Origin: Primulina eburnea | Lineage: Eukaryota > Streptophyta > Magnoliopsida > Lamiales > Gesneriaceae | Assembly: GCF_022965805.1 (NCBI RefSeq) | Contig: NC_133101.1 | Location: 22,220,868-22,284,867 of the forward strand | Direction of reading: 5' to 3' | Length of the DNA stretch: 64,000 nucleotides | Shown here: piece by piece, positions 23,565-35,950 of the stretch | Layout of the letters: each line of letters opens with the position of its first letter | Numbering within the stretch: the stretch's first letter is position 1 | Position numbers and translations under genes: made by a program | Notes under the pieces: generated by a model | Told to the model about the DNA's origin: nothing | The model's database searches: none | What the model saw: only the letters and a program-made list of their open reading frames with translations

Positions 23565-26212
23565 TGTAGAGCGCAAAATCAGTACACGTAAAACACATGC
23601 ATTTATTTAAATTGTTTATTTATGTTAAATGGAATTTTAGTGATGCATGATTCATTCAAATGCATTATTTTAAATTAGTTATGTTTAGGTGATGCAAGTT
23701 AAAATGTTTTCTTGAGTTTCATGTTTCAGGTGATTATTCGATGCAGGATCTAGGAAAAGAGATCGGCGACGAGTTTGGCGATTTAAAGTGTGATATTTTA
23801 TTTTAAAATTAGAATTGGAGCATTTTAAATAATTTATTTAGTTTTATCATTTTAAAGCCTAATTTATTTATTCAGTGATTTTAGAATTTTAAATTTTTTA
23901 AAGTTTAGCTATTGTGCATTTTATTTTAAATTAAAAGACCTTGTTTAGTAGTGGGAATTAATAATTTTAGTTGGCATTTTAATTAGTATTTTTATTACCA
24001 TTTTAATGGGGTAATTAAGCAAATCATTTCCCTAATTTATTCTATAACACACGGCCACACACTTTAACCCACACACTCACACGGCAACACACACAAACAC
24101 ATTTCTTCACCTTTTCATTTTTGATTTTGAGAGGTAAAACCTCGGGTTCTAAGTATTATAGCAGCCGCCCTTTCCTCTGTATTTTTTTCCTGCAATTCTC
24201 TCCCCTTTTCTTTAAGAAAATCGAGCCACAATTCGTTCCGGATCAACCTTCACACTCGTTCCGCTTCGGTATCGTCTCTTCGGTAACTTTAAAAAAATCG
24301 AAAGGCATGTATAATATTTTGTTTCTACATCGATCTTGTTATATTACATGTTCTTATGTTTATTATGTGTAAAAATTCATGTATGTTGTCCAAAGTTTGA
24401 GCAAACATAGGTTGGATCGCTTTTGAAATGATTTTCGGATATCAAAATTTGCCGTCATTTTAAATAACGCGACTTTTTAGTCGATTTTCAGGAAACCCTT
24501 TCAATAAAAAAACGTCTAAATTTTCGATACCTTCGATTTGACTGTAAATTCGAATTTTTTGGATACGAAATGAGTGAGTTATTATTGTTTTCATGGGACT
24601 GCTCAAACTGTAATTTTTTGAAAAGGTGTTCTTGATATTTTCGTGAAGTTTTATTGTTGCAGGCTTTGTTGAGGCTCGACGGGTGATCGCTGCTACATTT
24701 AAGTATGTTGAGTATGATGTTGGGATGGTTTTTGGTGTGTCGGTTCACGTCGATAGACACTTGATTGCATTAGAAGTCGTAGGATGTGTTTTGGTGTCAA
24801 AATGTCGTGTTTACAGGTTGTGTTGCATTGTTTGGTGTGCGTCATCGTTTGGGATGTTTGTACAAGTTTGAGTCAATGCCATAGTATCGTAGGATGAGTC
24901 TCGGGGTGTTGGTTCACGGACCGTATGATTGAGTTAGGAGGAATAAGCCACTAGTGTAGTGTTTTTCCATTGGTTTACCCTTCCCGCAGGTACACGGACC
25001 CAAAGCCGGACCCTTACACGGGGTTTGTTCCCTTGTTTCATTGGAAATGTGAATTTACAGCGCCTACACGGACAAGGACCCTTACACGGGGTCCGTATCT
25101 TCCAAAAAAAAATATTATTTTTTAGAGATTGTTTGGGATTTGATGTAATGATTTAGTACGATGATTATACGAGGTCAAGCCCTAAGAGATTTAGAACGTC
25201 ATAAGGAAATTTGTCATTTTTGAGTGTGAGCATGACTAATACGTCGAACTTATGAAAGATAATTGTTTGGACTCATGTTAGTATGTGCAGCAGTGGCCCC
25301 AAGCGAGACCCAACGCATCCCTTAACGCTATGTAAGTATGTTTGACGTGCAAAAGAAAATATTTTAATTTTTTGAGGTATGTTAAATGTTTTGTGACCAA
25401 TTATAAACTGGTTTGGAAGCCGGAGAACGTGTCAAGGACCTCTCCAACTATGAAAGGGTTTGAAAGTCGGTGAACATGGGCGAGGACCTCTTCACCCCGG
25501 TAAAGCATGACCGAGTTTAGATCAGGATTGGAAAGCGGTAAAGAATGACCATGGACCAATCCACCCGGTAAAGCATGACCGGGGATATCATGTATGTGGC
25601 AGTGGATTTTCCCTGTCAAACCAGTACTGTGGTTTAGTCTGAGCAGGTGCATTTATGTATGGGTCACTTGCTTTGAAACGTATCTCTACGTAAAATGATG
25701 AAGTTTATGCATGTTCAAGTATGTAAGATGCAAGTAAGTTTATGAAAAGTTTTACGATGATGGCACGTCTATGTTTATGTAATTACGTTCAAGTTTCAAG
25801 TATGTACGCCCTACTTTAAAGATGCATGTGGTTTTATTATGTATTACTTGTTATATCCAGTTTATACTTGTTGAGTCTTAGACTCACTAGACTTGATCGA
25901 TCTAGGTGAGGATGACCTTGAGGAGACGATGGGTGGGGACCAGTGAGCCGGCTTGGACTGCGCAAGAGGCTAAACAAACTTGAGGATCACCCATGTTTTA
26001 AGAATTTTATGCATGTTTCAAATACTCTGGATTTTGAGGGGATTGTTTACGATGTTTATCGATTACTTTAGCAAACTTTATTTATAATCTTTTTTCGCAA
26101 ATATTTTTGATGAACAATATAATTTTATCAAACTTGAATGATGATTACTCATTTAAGAAAATTTTTATTTTTTCGCAAATTTTAAAATAGTTTAAAAGTA
26201 CGGTACGTTACT
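23565..26212 (+). mobile_element. 5' LTR of the level 1 Ty3/gypsy element
   Basis: It starts TGTAGAGCGC at 23565 and ends near 26212, just before a decayed primer site. It aligns with the 3' LTR beginning TGAAGAGCCC at 58465; the first ~80 bp differ at roughly one base in ten, pointing to an old insertion. It contains 'tgttatatccagtttatac' followed by the palindromic module at 25869-25890, a plausible core promoter. AGAAT at 23560-23564 is the expected left TSD; the right copy is outside the window. Confidence 0.88.
25869..25890 (+). promoter_or_regulatory. Palindromic LTR module GAGTC-TTA-GACTC
   Basis: 'tgttgagtcttagactcact' lies about 10 bp after a TATA-like 'gtttatac'. Versions occur in every gypsy-type LTR here, at 3148, 6914, 14681, 20257, 28731, 31844, 45943 and 52014 (most as antisense copies because those LTRs are on the minus strand). 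The conservation suggests a role in transcription start or in the 5' leader; this is inference. Confidence 0.5.
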
Positions 26213-26230
26213 GTTGGTTTATGAGCAGTG
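26213..26230 (+). promoter_or_regulatory. Decayed primer-binding site of level 1
   Basis: GTTGGTTTATGAGCAGTG stands where levels 2 and 3 have GTTGGTATCAGAG-type sites, and the next bases 'taaagggttatgcc' also match the post-primer region of level 3. Two or three substitutions would weaken Met-tRNA pairing. Confidence 0.75.
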
Positions 26231-26446
26231 TTCTTGTAAAGGGTTATGCCTACTGCAAGTTGCGAGAAGCTCACAAAGTCAAACCTCAAGTCTGTAAGTT
26301 TTAAACTTTTAAAGTCTTTCACGTATTAAGCATTAAGTCATGATTTCAGCATGTATATGTTTTATTTCAAAATTTCGTGCATCTTGTGATATTAATATTA
26401 TGTTCATGCATATTGGGTTTATGTGTTGGGAAAATTTTGGAACAAT

Positions 26447-27514
26447 ATGCCTCCCAGACGTAGGATTGTGCGTTGAGCAGGCGATGAGGACAGAGAAGCT
26501 GAGGATGGGGAAAGGGTCACTCCTCCTCGTCCACCCCCAGATATGTAGGCTCAGATGCTTTCATGGATGACTCAGTTTTTCGCACAATTTTCAGGGAATC
26601 AGACTGCAGTGGACACAGGGGCGAGGCCCAGAGCAGAGGCAGTCTACGAGAGGTTTAATAGGATGGATTCGAAGGAGTTCTTGGGAACTACTAACCCGAT
26701 GATAGCTGAAGGATGAGTTAAGTCCATCGAAGTCATTTTTGCGTTTGTGGAGCTGTAGAACGCAGACAAGGTCAGATGGGCCACCTTTCTACTGACAAGA
26801 GATGCGAGATTGTGGTGGGAGAGCGCTTCTGTATCGGTAAATTTTCATACCTTTACTTGGGACGGTTTCAAGGAGGTATTCTACTCCAAGTACTTCATTG
26901 AGAAAGTACGCTCCAGATTGACTAGGGAGTTCATGATGTTGCGACAGGGAGACAACAACGTTGCAGAGTTTGTGAGGAAGTTCGAGTGGGGGTGGCACTT
27001 TGTGCCCCTAATTGCAAATGGTGCCTGGGAGAAGCTGAGGCATTTTATGGATGGTTTTCGACCGATCTTGCGCCGCGATGTGAGAGTTGCTGGTCCTACT
27101 ACATATCCCGTTGCCATGTCTACAGCCTTGGCGACAGAGTAGGACCAGAGAGACATAGAGGTTGATAGGCAGAGCAAGAGGCCCTATCAGGCACCTCAGC
27201 AGCAACAGCAGTAGCGACCTCAGTACAAAAGTCCTTTCCCAGGACTACAGGGGAAGAGACCTTTTCAGGGACCGCCGAAAGGCAAGGGTCCTATCCCTCA
27301 ACAGAAGGCTCCTCAGAGGCCGGGAGAGAAACCGGTGTGCCCGAAGTGCAACCGCAAGCATCCGAGACAGTGTTTATGAGGATCGGGCAAGTGCTTCAAA
27401 TGTGGAGCCAACGATCATATGCTCAGAGACTGCCCGCAGTGGAGGCAGCCGACCCAGGGAAGAGTGTTCTCCATGCAAGCAGAGGAAGCGAACCCATATA
27501 CGACCTTGTTGACT
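26447..27514 (+). pseudogene. gag: Level 1 gypsy gag (stops, otherwise collinear)
   Basis: The start is chosen at 26447, giving MPPRRR, the usual beginning of Gag in this gypsy group. The frame stays collinear to 27514 but is interrupted by about seven stops (for example near 26477, 26547, 26715, 26757, 27140, 27212 and 27377). The Gag core (retrotrans_gag type) runs from about 26770 to 27135 and includes the WW..R..TW..F...F segment. A zinc knuckle C-X2-C-X4-H-X4-C is complete at 27392-27433, preceded by a CPKC-like half-site at 27340. Several stops are TAG or TGA where Gln or Arg is expected, consistent with C-to-T change. Confidence 0.9.
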
Positions 27515-27693
27515 GTTAACTTATTTAATTCAGCACCGAATTATTTTTGCTAGGCTTGTTTCGAATTTTTATTTGGGATTATTAGTGTGCTAGTAGTAGT
27601 TTTGCTGACTTGTGTAGAGATTTTTCTAATATGAACAAGGTTAAGATTAAAATTTTTGGGATATAATTTTTTGTGTTGTACCAGCGTCTCTAA
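27515..27693. other. ~180-bp AT-rich insertion between gag and protease
   Basis: Gag ends in ...TLLT and protease begins with a block that would normally follow directly (GNIFI-like). Between them lie about 180 AT-rich bases without a frame. The segment starts GT and ends AG, but removing exactly GT...AG would leave the wrong frame, so I do not call it an intron. No TSD is apparent. Confidence 0.5.
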
Positions 27694-28252
27694 GGAAATA
27701 TTTTCATAAAGAAAATAACCACGAAGGCCTTGATAGATTCAGGGGCCACTCACTCTTTTATTTCAGAGACGCTCGCTAATCATATGGACGTCAAGTCTAT
27801 TGGGCTCGACGTGAGCTACTTAGTCACAGTCCCATAAGGGAAAGAATTGTCAGCTCTTAGCGTGGCCAGAGACATCGATCTCGAACTGCAAGGCCACGTA
27901 GTGTATGCCGATCTAATTGTGATGCTGATGCCAGAATTTGATATTATCTAGGGAATGAACTGGCTGACGAAGAACAGATTTTTCATTGATTTCTAGAGAA
28001 GGTCAGTGTTGGTAAGACCATTGGGCATGGAGCAGTTTCTCTTTGAGCCGGATAGATGGAGGATTTTTCCTCGCATGATCTCTTGCATGGAGGCACGAAG
28101 ATTTATTCCAAAGGGTTGTCAGGCTTTCTTGGCCAGCATTGTTTCAGCGCATGACGTACCCACTCCGTCGAAATCTGATGTACCAGTAGTCAGTGATTTT
28201 CCTCAAGCTGAGATGTTAGAACTCAAACAACAGATTCAGGATCTAGATAAAT
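27694..28252 (+). pseudogene. Level 1 gypsy protease
   Basis: The aspartic protease motif ALIDSGATHSFIS is present, with catalytic Asp-Ser-Gly at 27736-27744. A second flap/core region (VYADLIVMLMPEFDII.GMNWL) follows. Stops interrupt at about 27835, 27949 and 27994. From 28006 a linker runs to a stop at 28252. Compared with usual gypsy polyproteins, about 30 residues are missing between the 'DFP' segment near 28200 and the 'ELKQQIQDL' segment, an in-frame deletion just before RT. Confidence 0.85.
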
Positions 28253-28424
28253 AATTCATCCGCCCTAGTTTCTCACCATGGGGCGCACCAGTACTCTTCG
28301 AAAAGAAGGATGGGAGCATGAGGTTGTATATCGATTACCGAGAACTAAACAAAGTAATGATAAAAAATAAATACCCACTTCCAAGGAACGAGGACTTGTT
28401 CGATCAGTTCCAGGGAGGTACAGT
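28253..28424 (+). pseudogene. Level 1 gypsy reverse transcriptase, N-terminal piece
   Basis: It reads [20 protein letters not shown] followed by [10 protein letters not shown], the fingers region of Ty3/gypsy RT. The frame is open from 28255 until it is split after the GGT block by the level 2 element. ACAGT at 28420-28424 is the left TSD copy; the frame continues in phase at 56430. The RT copies element RNA to cDNA. Confidence 0.92.
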
Positions 28425-31400
28425 TGTAAAGGCCCTTGTTTCGTATTCATATTTTTACGGAATTATTAAAAATTTTCTAAATAAATAAATATCTTGCCTC
28501 ATTTATAAAATAAACATTTAAATAATTTGAACTTTAAAAATAACAGCGGAGGGAAATATTGTTTTCAAACAACAACTTAAAAATATATCCAACATATTAA
28601 AACTGAGTTTGAATATAAGAAAATGCATAAACTAAAACATGAGGTCCTCGGGTTTACTACTGCTGCCTCAAGATAACTCACTGGTTCCCGTCCTCGGCCT
28701 CGACCTCATCCGTGCCTACAACAATCAAGTCTAGTGAGTCTAAAAACTCAACATGTATATATCGTGAATAACAAGTAAATATATCATAAAATCGCATGCA
28801 ACGTAAAAATATGGTATCGTAAAGCGTACGGTGAAAATCGTATGATGAGTAATTATATCTACGTGCATATCTGAAAATCATATGTAAAAGCTTTGCTCAA
28901 TAGAGCTCTGTCATATCATATCATAATTTTCTGGTAGAGATAATGTTTCTAAGCAAGTGGCCTATAACATAACGTGAGTGCCTGATCAGACTAAACCACA
29001 GTATACTGGGCGGTAGAGATCAATCACAGCCCTTGGACTGGATGTCCGTACCCATACATAATCATAAACCGGTCGTAAGTCACCGGGCGGAGAGGTCCTC
29101 GGTTGCGCCTACCGATTTACAAACCCATAAGCATAAGGTGGCCACATGACAAATAGCATATATCTCAAAAATAAACATTTTATATTTTTATGCACGTAAT
29201 ATAATTTAAACCTTATTTTTACCGTATGAGTTGGATCGCTCCCAGCCTTGCTGCAACCTAATTCTAATATGTGACACATGCAAATAATAATATCTTGACC
29301 TAAACTTGACAACCTATCCCAAAACTTACCAATAGAATCAACAATGAGACAATTAGGACCCACCACTTGATTTTCAATCAAGGTATCGTACCAACCTGAA
29401 CCAACATTAAACCGACGTTTAACCATGGTTAAAATACGACAAACACACTGAAAAACATGCATAAGAATTGCAAAACACGAAAATAGGTGAAAGGAATACA
29501 AAAACATAAAACACTCTTTCGAGAGTCATTTTGGCACCTTTCACCGTAAATTCTCGTACGACCTCTAAACTCGACCAAATCACGAACAACAAAAAACATA
29601 CCTTCCTAACTCATTTAGGTATTGTCCAGTCCAAGGCCATGGGCTAAAAGCCAACCAAGAACTCAAACAACTTCAAAAACCGAAACCCATAGCTGCTGTC
29701 AAAAGTGCAGCAGTGGCAACTTGTGTGTTTGTGGTGTAAACTCTGAAATTAATGACCATTGGCTTGAACCACCAACCCAAGACTCTTACCAACATCCTAA
29801 GGCATGGCTTGAACCATGGCTAAGGGCTAAAAGCCAGCTAAAACCCAAGCAAACACCTGTGACAACAGAAAGTATCAACCGAGAGCACCAACTTTGTGCA
29901 GTGAAATGTATTGAGTTGTTTTACTGTCTTGTGTCATTCCAGTGGCCATTTTATCGACAATGGCTCGATCTAGACATGATGGAATGTTGTATGAACCATG
30001 GCTATGGGCTAGAAGCCAACCACAATCCAAACCCCACCCAAAAACCAAAAGTGTACACACACAGAAAATGAAGGAACCGAAGTGCACTTGTGTAGTTGCT
30101 TTGATGTTTTTAATGGATATGTGAATTAAACCGTGAAAGAATGATTTGTTCACGTCCTAGGCATGATAAGGAAGAGTTATAACCAGGGCTACAGTCTCTA
30201 GGACAGCCAAGATTCGAACACCATCCTTAACCATTCCATGACAGAAATCATGCGTCATTTCTCCACTTAAATATAAAATTGCTGTCATTTCTTTGTTTGG
30301 GCGTGTATGGATGTAAACCAATGAACCAATAACACCATAACACACTCTAAAACATTCCTAGAAGCAGCCTTGAGATCTTGGAATCGAAGCAGCCCTGAAA
30401 TCAACAAAACATTACAAACGTGAAACATGAACACATGGCCGAGAACCTGTGCAGATTTTTAGAAATTGTTGCTGTCAAATTTCGTTTTTACCTCATGAAT
30501 CCTGAACATAAAATGTTTAAAAATATTTATAGGACTTGATTGAAGAGCAAAGAAACAATATATACATGCCTGGAATTTGTTTTGACAAAAACAAATCAAT
30601 ACGACGATTACGAGCGGCGGAGTCGGAGTTGTATTTTCTTCTCTTGTTTCTGCTGCTGTTCACGATTGTTTATGCTGTTGATTCTCTGCTATTTTCGAAG
30701 CTTATGGTTGTAGGAGATGTAGGTTATGAAGGTGAAGGTTCAAGGGGTGTTAAATGGGTATTGAAGTGCATTAAGGTGGAGGTTACAAGTGAAAGAGTTG
30801 AATGGGTTTTTGAATTGTTTCTTCTCCCCTTAGATGTCGTTGCTTTTGCTCTTATTGTTGCTGTGATTCACGTTATTTGCTAGCATAAAAGGGTTGAGTA
30901 ATAATGAGGTGTATTATGGTATTTTGAATTTACTAATAACTATTGAATTTAAGGTGAGGAATTGTATTTACCTTAAAGGCTATTTGAGGTGACTTGAATG
31001 AGGTTCACTAAAAATTTTGAATTTGTTTAAGGAGTTGACCGAAACTTATTACTACTTTTTGGCATGGTATAATATTGTTTAAGTCTTATATTTTAAATGC
31101 TTAAGGTTTAATACTCCCCCATTATATATTCTAGTGAATTAACAATTTCATTTAGGATAAAATTCTGCATGGTATTGTTTAGTCTAAAATTAAGTATTTA
31201 AATGCTATGTTTAATTTCTTGAGTATATATTATACCTAGATTAATTCATCCCCATTTATTTACATATTTTAATTTAATCTTTAATTAAATATTAACTTAA
31301 AGTACTTATTTAATAACTTAGCTCTAATTAATTAATAAATCCTAAAACATTCTTTTTCTTTAAATTAAATTATTCATTGACTTAATTTAAATTTAGGATT

Positions 31401-31489
31401 ATTTTTCTTATTATTAATCTTATATTTAATTTCCAAACTCCGGTTCAGACTCGCGTATTTATCCTGAAAAGATAAAACTAAACATCTAT
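28425..31489 (-). mobile_element. Level 2 left (3') LTR, first part
   Basis: Starts TGTAAAGGCCCTTG, identical in layout to 51709. It contains 'gaggtcctcgggtttact' at about 28641, the palindromic module at 28731-28752 (one mismatch) and the 183-bp repeats. It is broken at 31489 by level 3, whose TSD TCTAT is 31485-31489, and finishes at 48941-49075. Open frames such as 30536-30883 recur at 55375-55719 because the LTR is duplicated; I see no reason to call them genes. Confidence 0.92.
29637..30190. repeat. Three ~183-bp repeats in level 2 left LTR
   Basis: GGGCTAAAAGCC or a one-base variant at 29641, 29824 and 30006 (spacing 183 and 182 bp). Each anchor follows a CCATGG word, and a GTGCA-containing word recurs later in each unit. 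Units are strongly diverged from one another but their order is conserved between LTR copies. Confidence 0.75.
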
Positions 31490-33724
31490 TGAAACGTCTG
31501 CATAACTTTTCTTAAAACGTGCTAGATTTTTTTTTTTTTAAACCTCACATAGCATTCGGCCGAACCATAAAATATTTTTGATATCATTTTAAAATAAAAC
31601 AACCAACTTCTTTACCAAATCTAAAAATAACGTTTGAAAAGTATAGCCCATACTATAACTTCTCAAAAATCTCCCATAAATAAATTGTCGTAAAAAAAAT
31701 ATTTTAACATTGCTTAAAATCATGAATCGTAAACTAGTGCGGAAAACTAGCGTAGGTCCTCGGGTTATGTGCACCTTCAGTCCAGTCTGATCAACCATCA
31801 AGACCTCCATTAGCATTATCATGATAACCTGCATCCATCACACCTAGTGAGTCTAAAGACTCAACACACCATAATCTTGATAACGAGTAATACGTAATAC
31901 AGTTAACATATAACAATGAAAAATACTTGTACTTAAATATCATTTTCATGAAGATGCATAAACTTAAACTTAAGCATTTTCGTAAACATTTTCATGATGC
32001 ATAAAAATATTTTCATAAAAACATAAGCATACTCATATTCATATACGTATTCATATTCATATTCGTATTCATGTTCATGTTCGTGTTTGTTGAATTCAGA
32101 TCGTGATTGTGACTCGTATTCTTAATCTTAATAGGCGATGGATCCATCTAGAAAACCACAGTACTGGGCGGCGGGGACACCAGCAACACTCTCACCGGTC
32201 AACTGGGCCTTGGCCTACGTATTAACATATTCGTATTCGTATCACGTATTCATATTCGTATCCGTATCCAAGGAAACACGGTCGTCGGACTCCCACTGAG
32301 ACCATAACCCTCACGATATTTCCAACATATTTAGTCACAATCCCTTCACATCCTTCAACATGTCATATTTCCATCACTTAAAAAAACATGCATATAATAT
32401 CATTTTATTTTGAAACCAAGCATGCAACATATCTTTTAAATGTCCAATTTAACCCTTAATAATATACGAACATTTAAAAATCATATTTCAACAAATAAAA
32501 ATTCAGAAACATGTTACATATAACATTTAGCATATAAAACAGCAAATATGGCACTGCCATGACGTTTATTAATTTTAGGTGTAAAAAGACCGTTTTACCC
32601 CTAGACTCGACATTTTACGTTTTCGACTTTTTTCTTGATTTCATGACTCTAACATGTCCCAAATAATTATTTAAGCCTACAAGAATTTTCTCATATTTTT
32701 ATTTAGCTTAATTCGATGACTTTTAGATTTATCTTTAAATATAGCGTTTTAATGCGTTTTAATCCCAAATTAAACCAAACTTTCATATAAAATTCCCAAA
32801 TTTAAAACTTAGACTTATAATAATTATTTAAGCTTAAACCTATTTTTTTCATAATTTTATAAAGCATAAAACTAAGCGTTTCAATTAACTCGTTAATTGG
32901 CGTTTCGTGCGGCGATTAAATTCTGAATAAATCCAAAACTCGTTATTTTGATCCCAAATTTTAAACATAGCATTTTTAGTATTTATTCTACCCTTCCAAG
33001 TCATGAGCCACCCCCGTGGACCCTTGGATCAATTTTTAGCTTTATAAATTTCGTTTTTGACCCTTCATCGAACGCACCGAACCATCCCTCAATTTACTCG
33101 AGCCACGCCCGAGCCGCCTCAAGCCAAAACCTAGCCAACCAATCTAGGGACCCTACTGTGCAAGCCCAGCCCCAAAACATGACCCTAACCCGCTCAAACA
33201 CCTACTGAAACAGACCCCCTTTAAGCTGCCTGTGTGCGTGAGTTTGTACCTTGTGTATCTTGGTTCCCTTGTCAACTAGACACCACCAAGCCCTACCCAC
33301 TCGACCCCTCATGAACCTAACCCTCCCTGGACCATGCCTAGCCCAAGCCCGGACCAAGCCCAGCCCTTGAACCAGATCAGCGAAGCCCCTGAACCCAAGA
33401 CAGTAGCCTCGCGCCCCATGCATCCCTCACGGTTTTCTGGTTGTTTCTCATGCCCTGCCTGAACCACCCATGCCAGCCCCTGCCCCAACCTTAGACCACC
33501 TTCTCTAGACCCTAAAGGACCCTAGTGCCTCGCCCTAACCCAGACCGAAGCCCCTGACCGAGCCCCTCACTTCCCTGCACCACGGCAACCACCTGCGTAT
33601 CTTTCCCATGCTTCTCGGGTGGAGTCCCTCTTGGTGAGGACTCCTCCCACCTCCTGGTTTGAGAGTCCTAGCGTGGCTAGGACTCTTCCCTGACTCATAC
33701 CAAGACCCTAGCTAGCCCTGCACA
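31490..33724 (-). mobile_element. Level 3 left (3') LTR, first part
   Basis: Holds the palindromic module (31844-31867), hexamer-rich tracts (32029-32090, 32226-32270) and a C-rich, gene-poor stretch (33000-33720) with chance frames on both strands. A perfect inverted repeat with 11-bp arms AGAGTCCTAGC lies at 33662-33686 (3-nt loop). The copia insertion begins 39 bp beyond it; GCACA at 33720-33724 is the left TSD copy. Confidence 0.92.
32029..32270. repeat. Hexamer-rich ATTCAT/ATTCGT tracts
   Basis: Two runs of imperfect 'tattca' and 'attcgt' hexamers, around 32029-32090 and 32226-32270, duplicated with the LTR at 46129-46190 and 46326-46370. Confidence 0.75.
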
Positions 33725-35865
33725 CGTTGGATCTGGGTTTTCTACACGCCCAAACGCAGCGGAAGTTTTAAAAATTTTATTTTATTTTGACAATCAAAAT
33801 ATGTTTTGCTTTGGGCGCTCGTATGATTTTAACAAAAACATTCATAGGGAGTTTAATAATACCTTTGGTGAATAAATCACGTGGCTCCAACTACACCGGT
33901 ATTAGCGGACGTAGCTCTTGTTGTAAATCCCTACGAACATTCTTCGATCTCCTAATCCGGTCCACGACTGAAATATTTGTTCCTCTTCTAAATTGCACTA
34001 GAAATTTAGAAGAACTTTTGCGTAGAGATATAACACGAGAAATTCGACTCAAAATCTAAGCCAAATTTTTCTTGCTTTTCTTTAAGAAATTTTCCAGAGA
34101 TCCTTTTGGGGAGAGCCGAGAGTTTTTCTATGTTGAAAGCTGCACCAATGAATTGGGAGGAGCCGAAAGATTCTAAATTGATCTCTATCAAAAATCTTTT
34201 TGAATGCATGTACACGTAAAATAAGATTCAAAAATCTTATCATATCTTCTAATCTTAAATTTACTTAATTAATCTCATTAATTAAGGTAATTAAAGATTC
34301 TAAAATTACATGCCAACTCAAAGTCCTTTTCTTTTTAAAAACATTGACCAAACTTTCGAAAGGTGTGCAAATAAGAATATAAAATCCTTATTATTTCTTT
34401 AATCCATCATTTACTTAATTAATACAATTAATTAAGTTAACTATAGATTTTAACTTAATATTTAATAAACTCAATTTTTGAGTTTAATAAATTAAACTCA
34501 TTATAAATTCAACATTTGAATTTATTATATAAACTGTAAATTCAACTCCTTGAATTTTATCACCTCCAAAATTTAATATTTAATAAACTCAACTTTTGAG
34601 TTTAATAAATTAAATTATCAATTTATAAACTCAACTCCTTGAATTTATTTTCTCCAAATTTCGTAAATTCAACTTCTTGAATTTACTATCTCATAAATTT
34701 AATTATCATAAATTCAACTCCTTGAATTTACTATATCATAATATAAATTCAACTCCTTGAATTTATTCTCTCAACGGGAACAAACGATCCAGTGCTTGTG
34801 TGACCCTCAATGGTTCAGGGATACAGCTAGCCGTGGGTTCACAACTCTTTGTGATTCAGGACATAATCCTTTATTCGGGCTTACCCTAGTTAGCCCCATT
34901 CTTTTCATCAACGCCTTGATCAAGAATGTCAGAACTCATTTCTGATTGCACCCATCGGATCATGGTAAGAGCGTCTAGTAGCATCGCCCCATGATCCCCT
35001 AGGTATCACTGATAGTGCCTGCAAGAACCAGTCGATTATGATTAACGTACAGTACGGTCCCTTCATCTCATATATCCCGATCGAATCTGCAACCATTGGT
35101 TCATCGAGGCTTGCATATTAATTCGATAACTATGTGATAACTATAATAGTGGCATCGCGTGTACTATTAGAGAACTCCTTCTCCAACATACATCTCATAC
35201 TCTGGCCAGAGATTCCATGCACTATTATTTCATTAGATCACATAGGATATCCACACCCATAGGTGAGCGGTGAATCCCCGACTACAATGCACTGGCTCCT
35301 ATATGTGTCGCAACTGTACCCAACCTCGCCACCTGATGACTCTCCTGGAGCCGGTAAACGAGTCAAAGCACAGCCCTAGCATATAGAGCCTCAGTGTTGT
35401 CCCGGGTCGTAAGGACTAATGGTGTACAATCATAACCACGGACTTATCCTCTCGATGAATGATAACCACTTGGAAAGTCCGAGGGAGGGTTGTTCGGTAT
35501 AATCATCATATGACTACCCATCTGTATGTTTGGACATCTCTATGCCCTTACCAAGAAACGCAGTACACAACATCACAGATGCTAGTCTCGAGCTCAAGCG
35601 GCCTTTATCCATGTTTTAGGCGGCTGAATTGACTAGGAACGAATTTAGAATATGCAGTGTTTACAAATGAGTTTCAACATCGAATTATGATTCATTTGTA
35701 TTAAAGCATAATCAAGGACTTTATCTATGCTGCTTGCATGGGTATACAGATAAAGTATTACGAAACCATTAAAAGATAAATTATATTAAAATAAAGATTG
35801 TTTATTACACTTGAGTCAATAAATTCCCTAGCCAACCGTTGGCTTGCAGGGCATCTACTCTAACA
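33725..35865 (-). mobile_element. Level 4 3' LTR
   Basis: Begins CGTTGGATCTGG, where the other copy has TGTTGGATCTGG, so the terminal T is mutated. It ends CTCTAACA. The middle (34420-34780) is AT-rich with repeated 'aactccttgaattta' words. The decayed LTRs at 1-682 and 11271-11760 belong to this family. Confidence 0.95.
34490..34780. repeat. Irregular 'aattcaactccttgaattta' repeats in LTR
   Basis: The word TCAACTCCTTGAATTTA or a close variant occurs about six times, separated by AT-rich filler; each copy contains the inverted pair TTCAA/TTGAA. The same block is in the other LTR at about 41990-42280. Confidence 0.75.
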
Positions 35866-35882
35866 ATCTCCCACTTGCCCTA
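35866..35882 (-). promoter_or_regulatory. Polypurine tract of level 4
   Basis: 'atctcccacttgcccta' abuts the LTR; its minus-strand reading is purine-rich and lies just upstream of the 3' LTR. Confidence 0.85.
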
Positions 35883-35950
35883 GAGCCAACTACCCTTAAC
35901 TTTAATCTCATTGTTTCGCGATGCTTCTGAAACAATGGTCCTGGCAAGGG

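Noticed and set aside
27515..27693. Spliceosomal intron between gag and protease
   Set aside because: GT...AG removal does not restore the reading frame and no good branch or pyrimidine tract is evident.
30536..30883. 115-codon hydrophobic open frame, repeated at 55375-55719
   Set aside because: It is duplicated because both lie in the level 2 LTR, on the antisense strand; no start context or family supports a gene.
33202..33423. 73-codon frame identical at 47302-47523
   Set aside because: Identity reflects the young level 3 LTR pair, not protein conservation.
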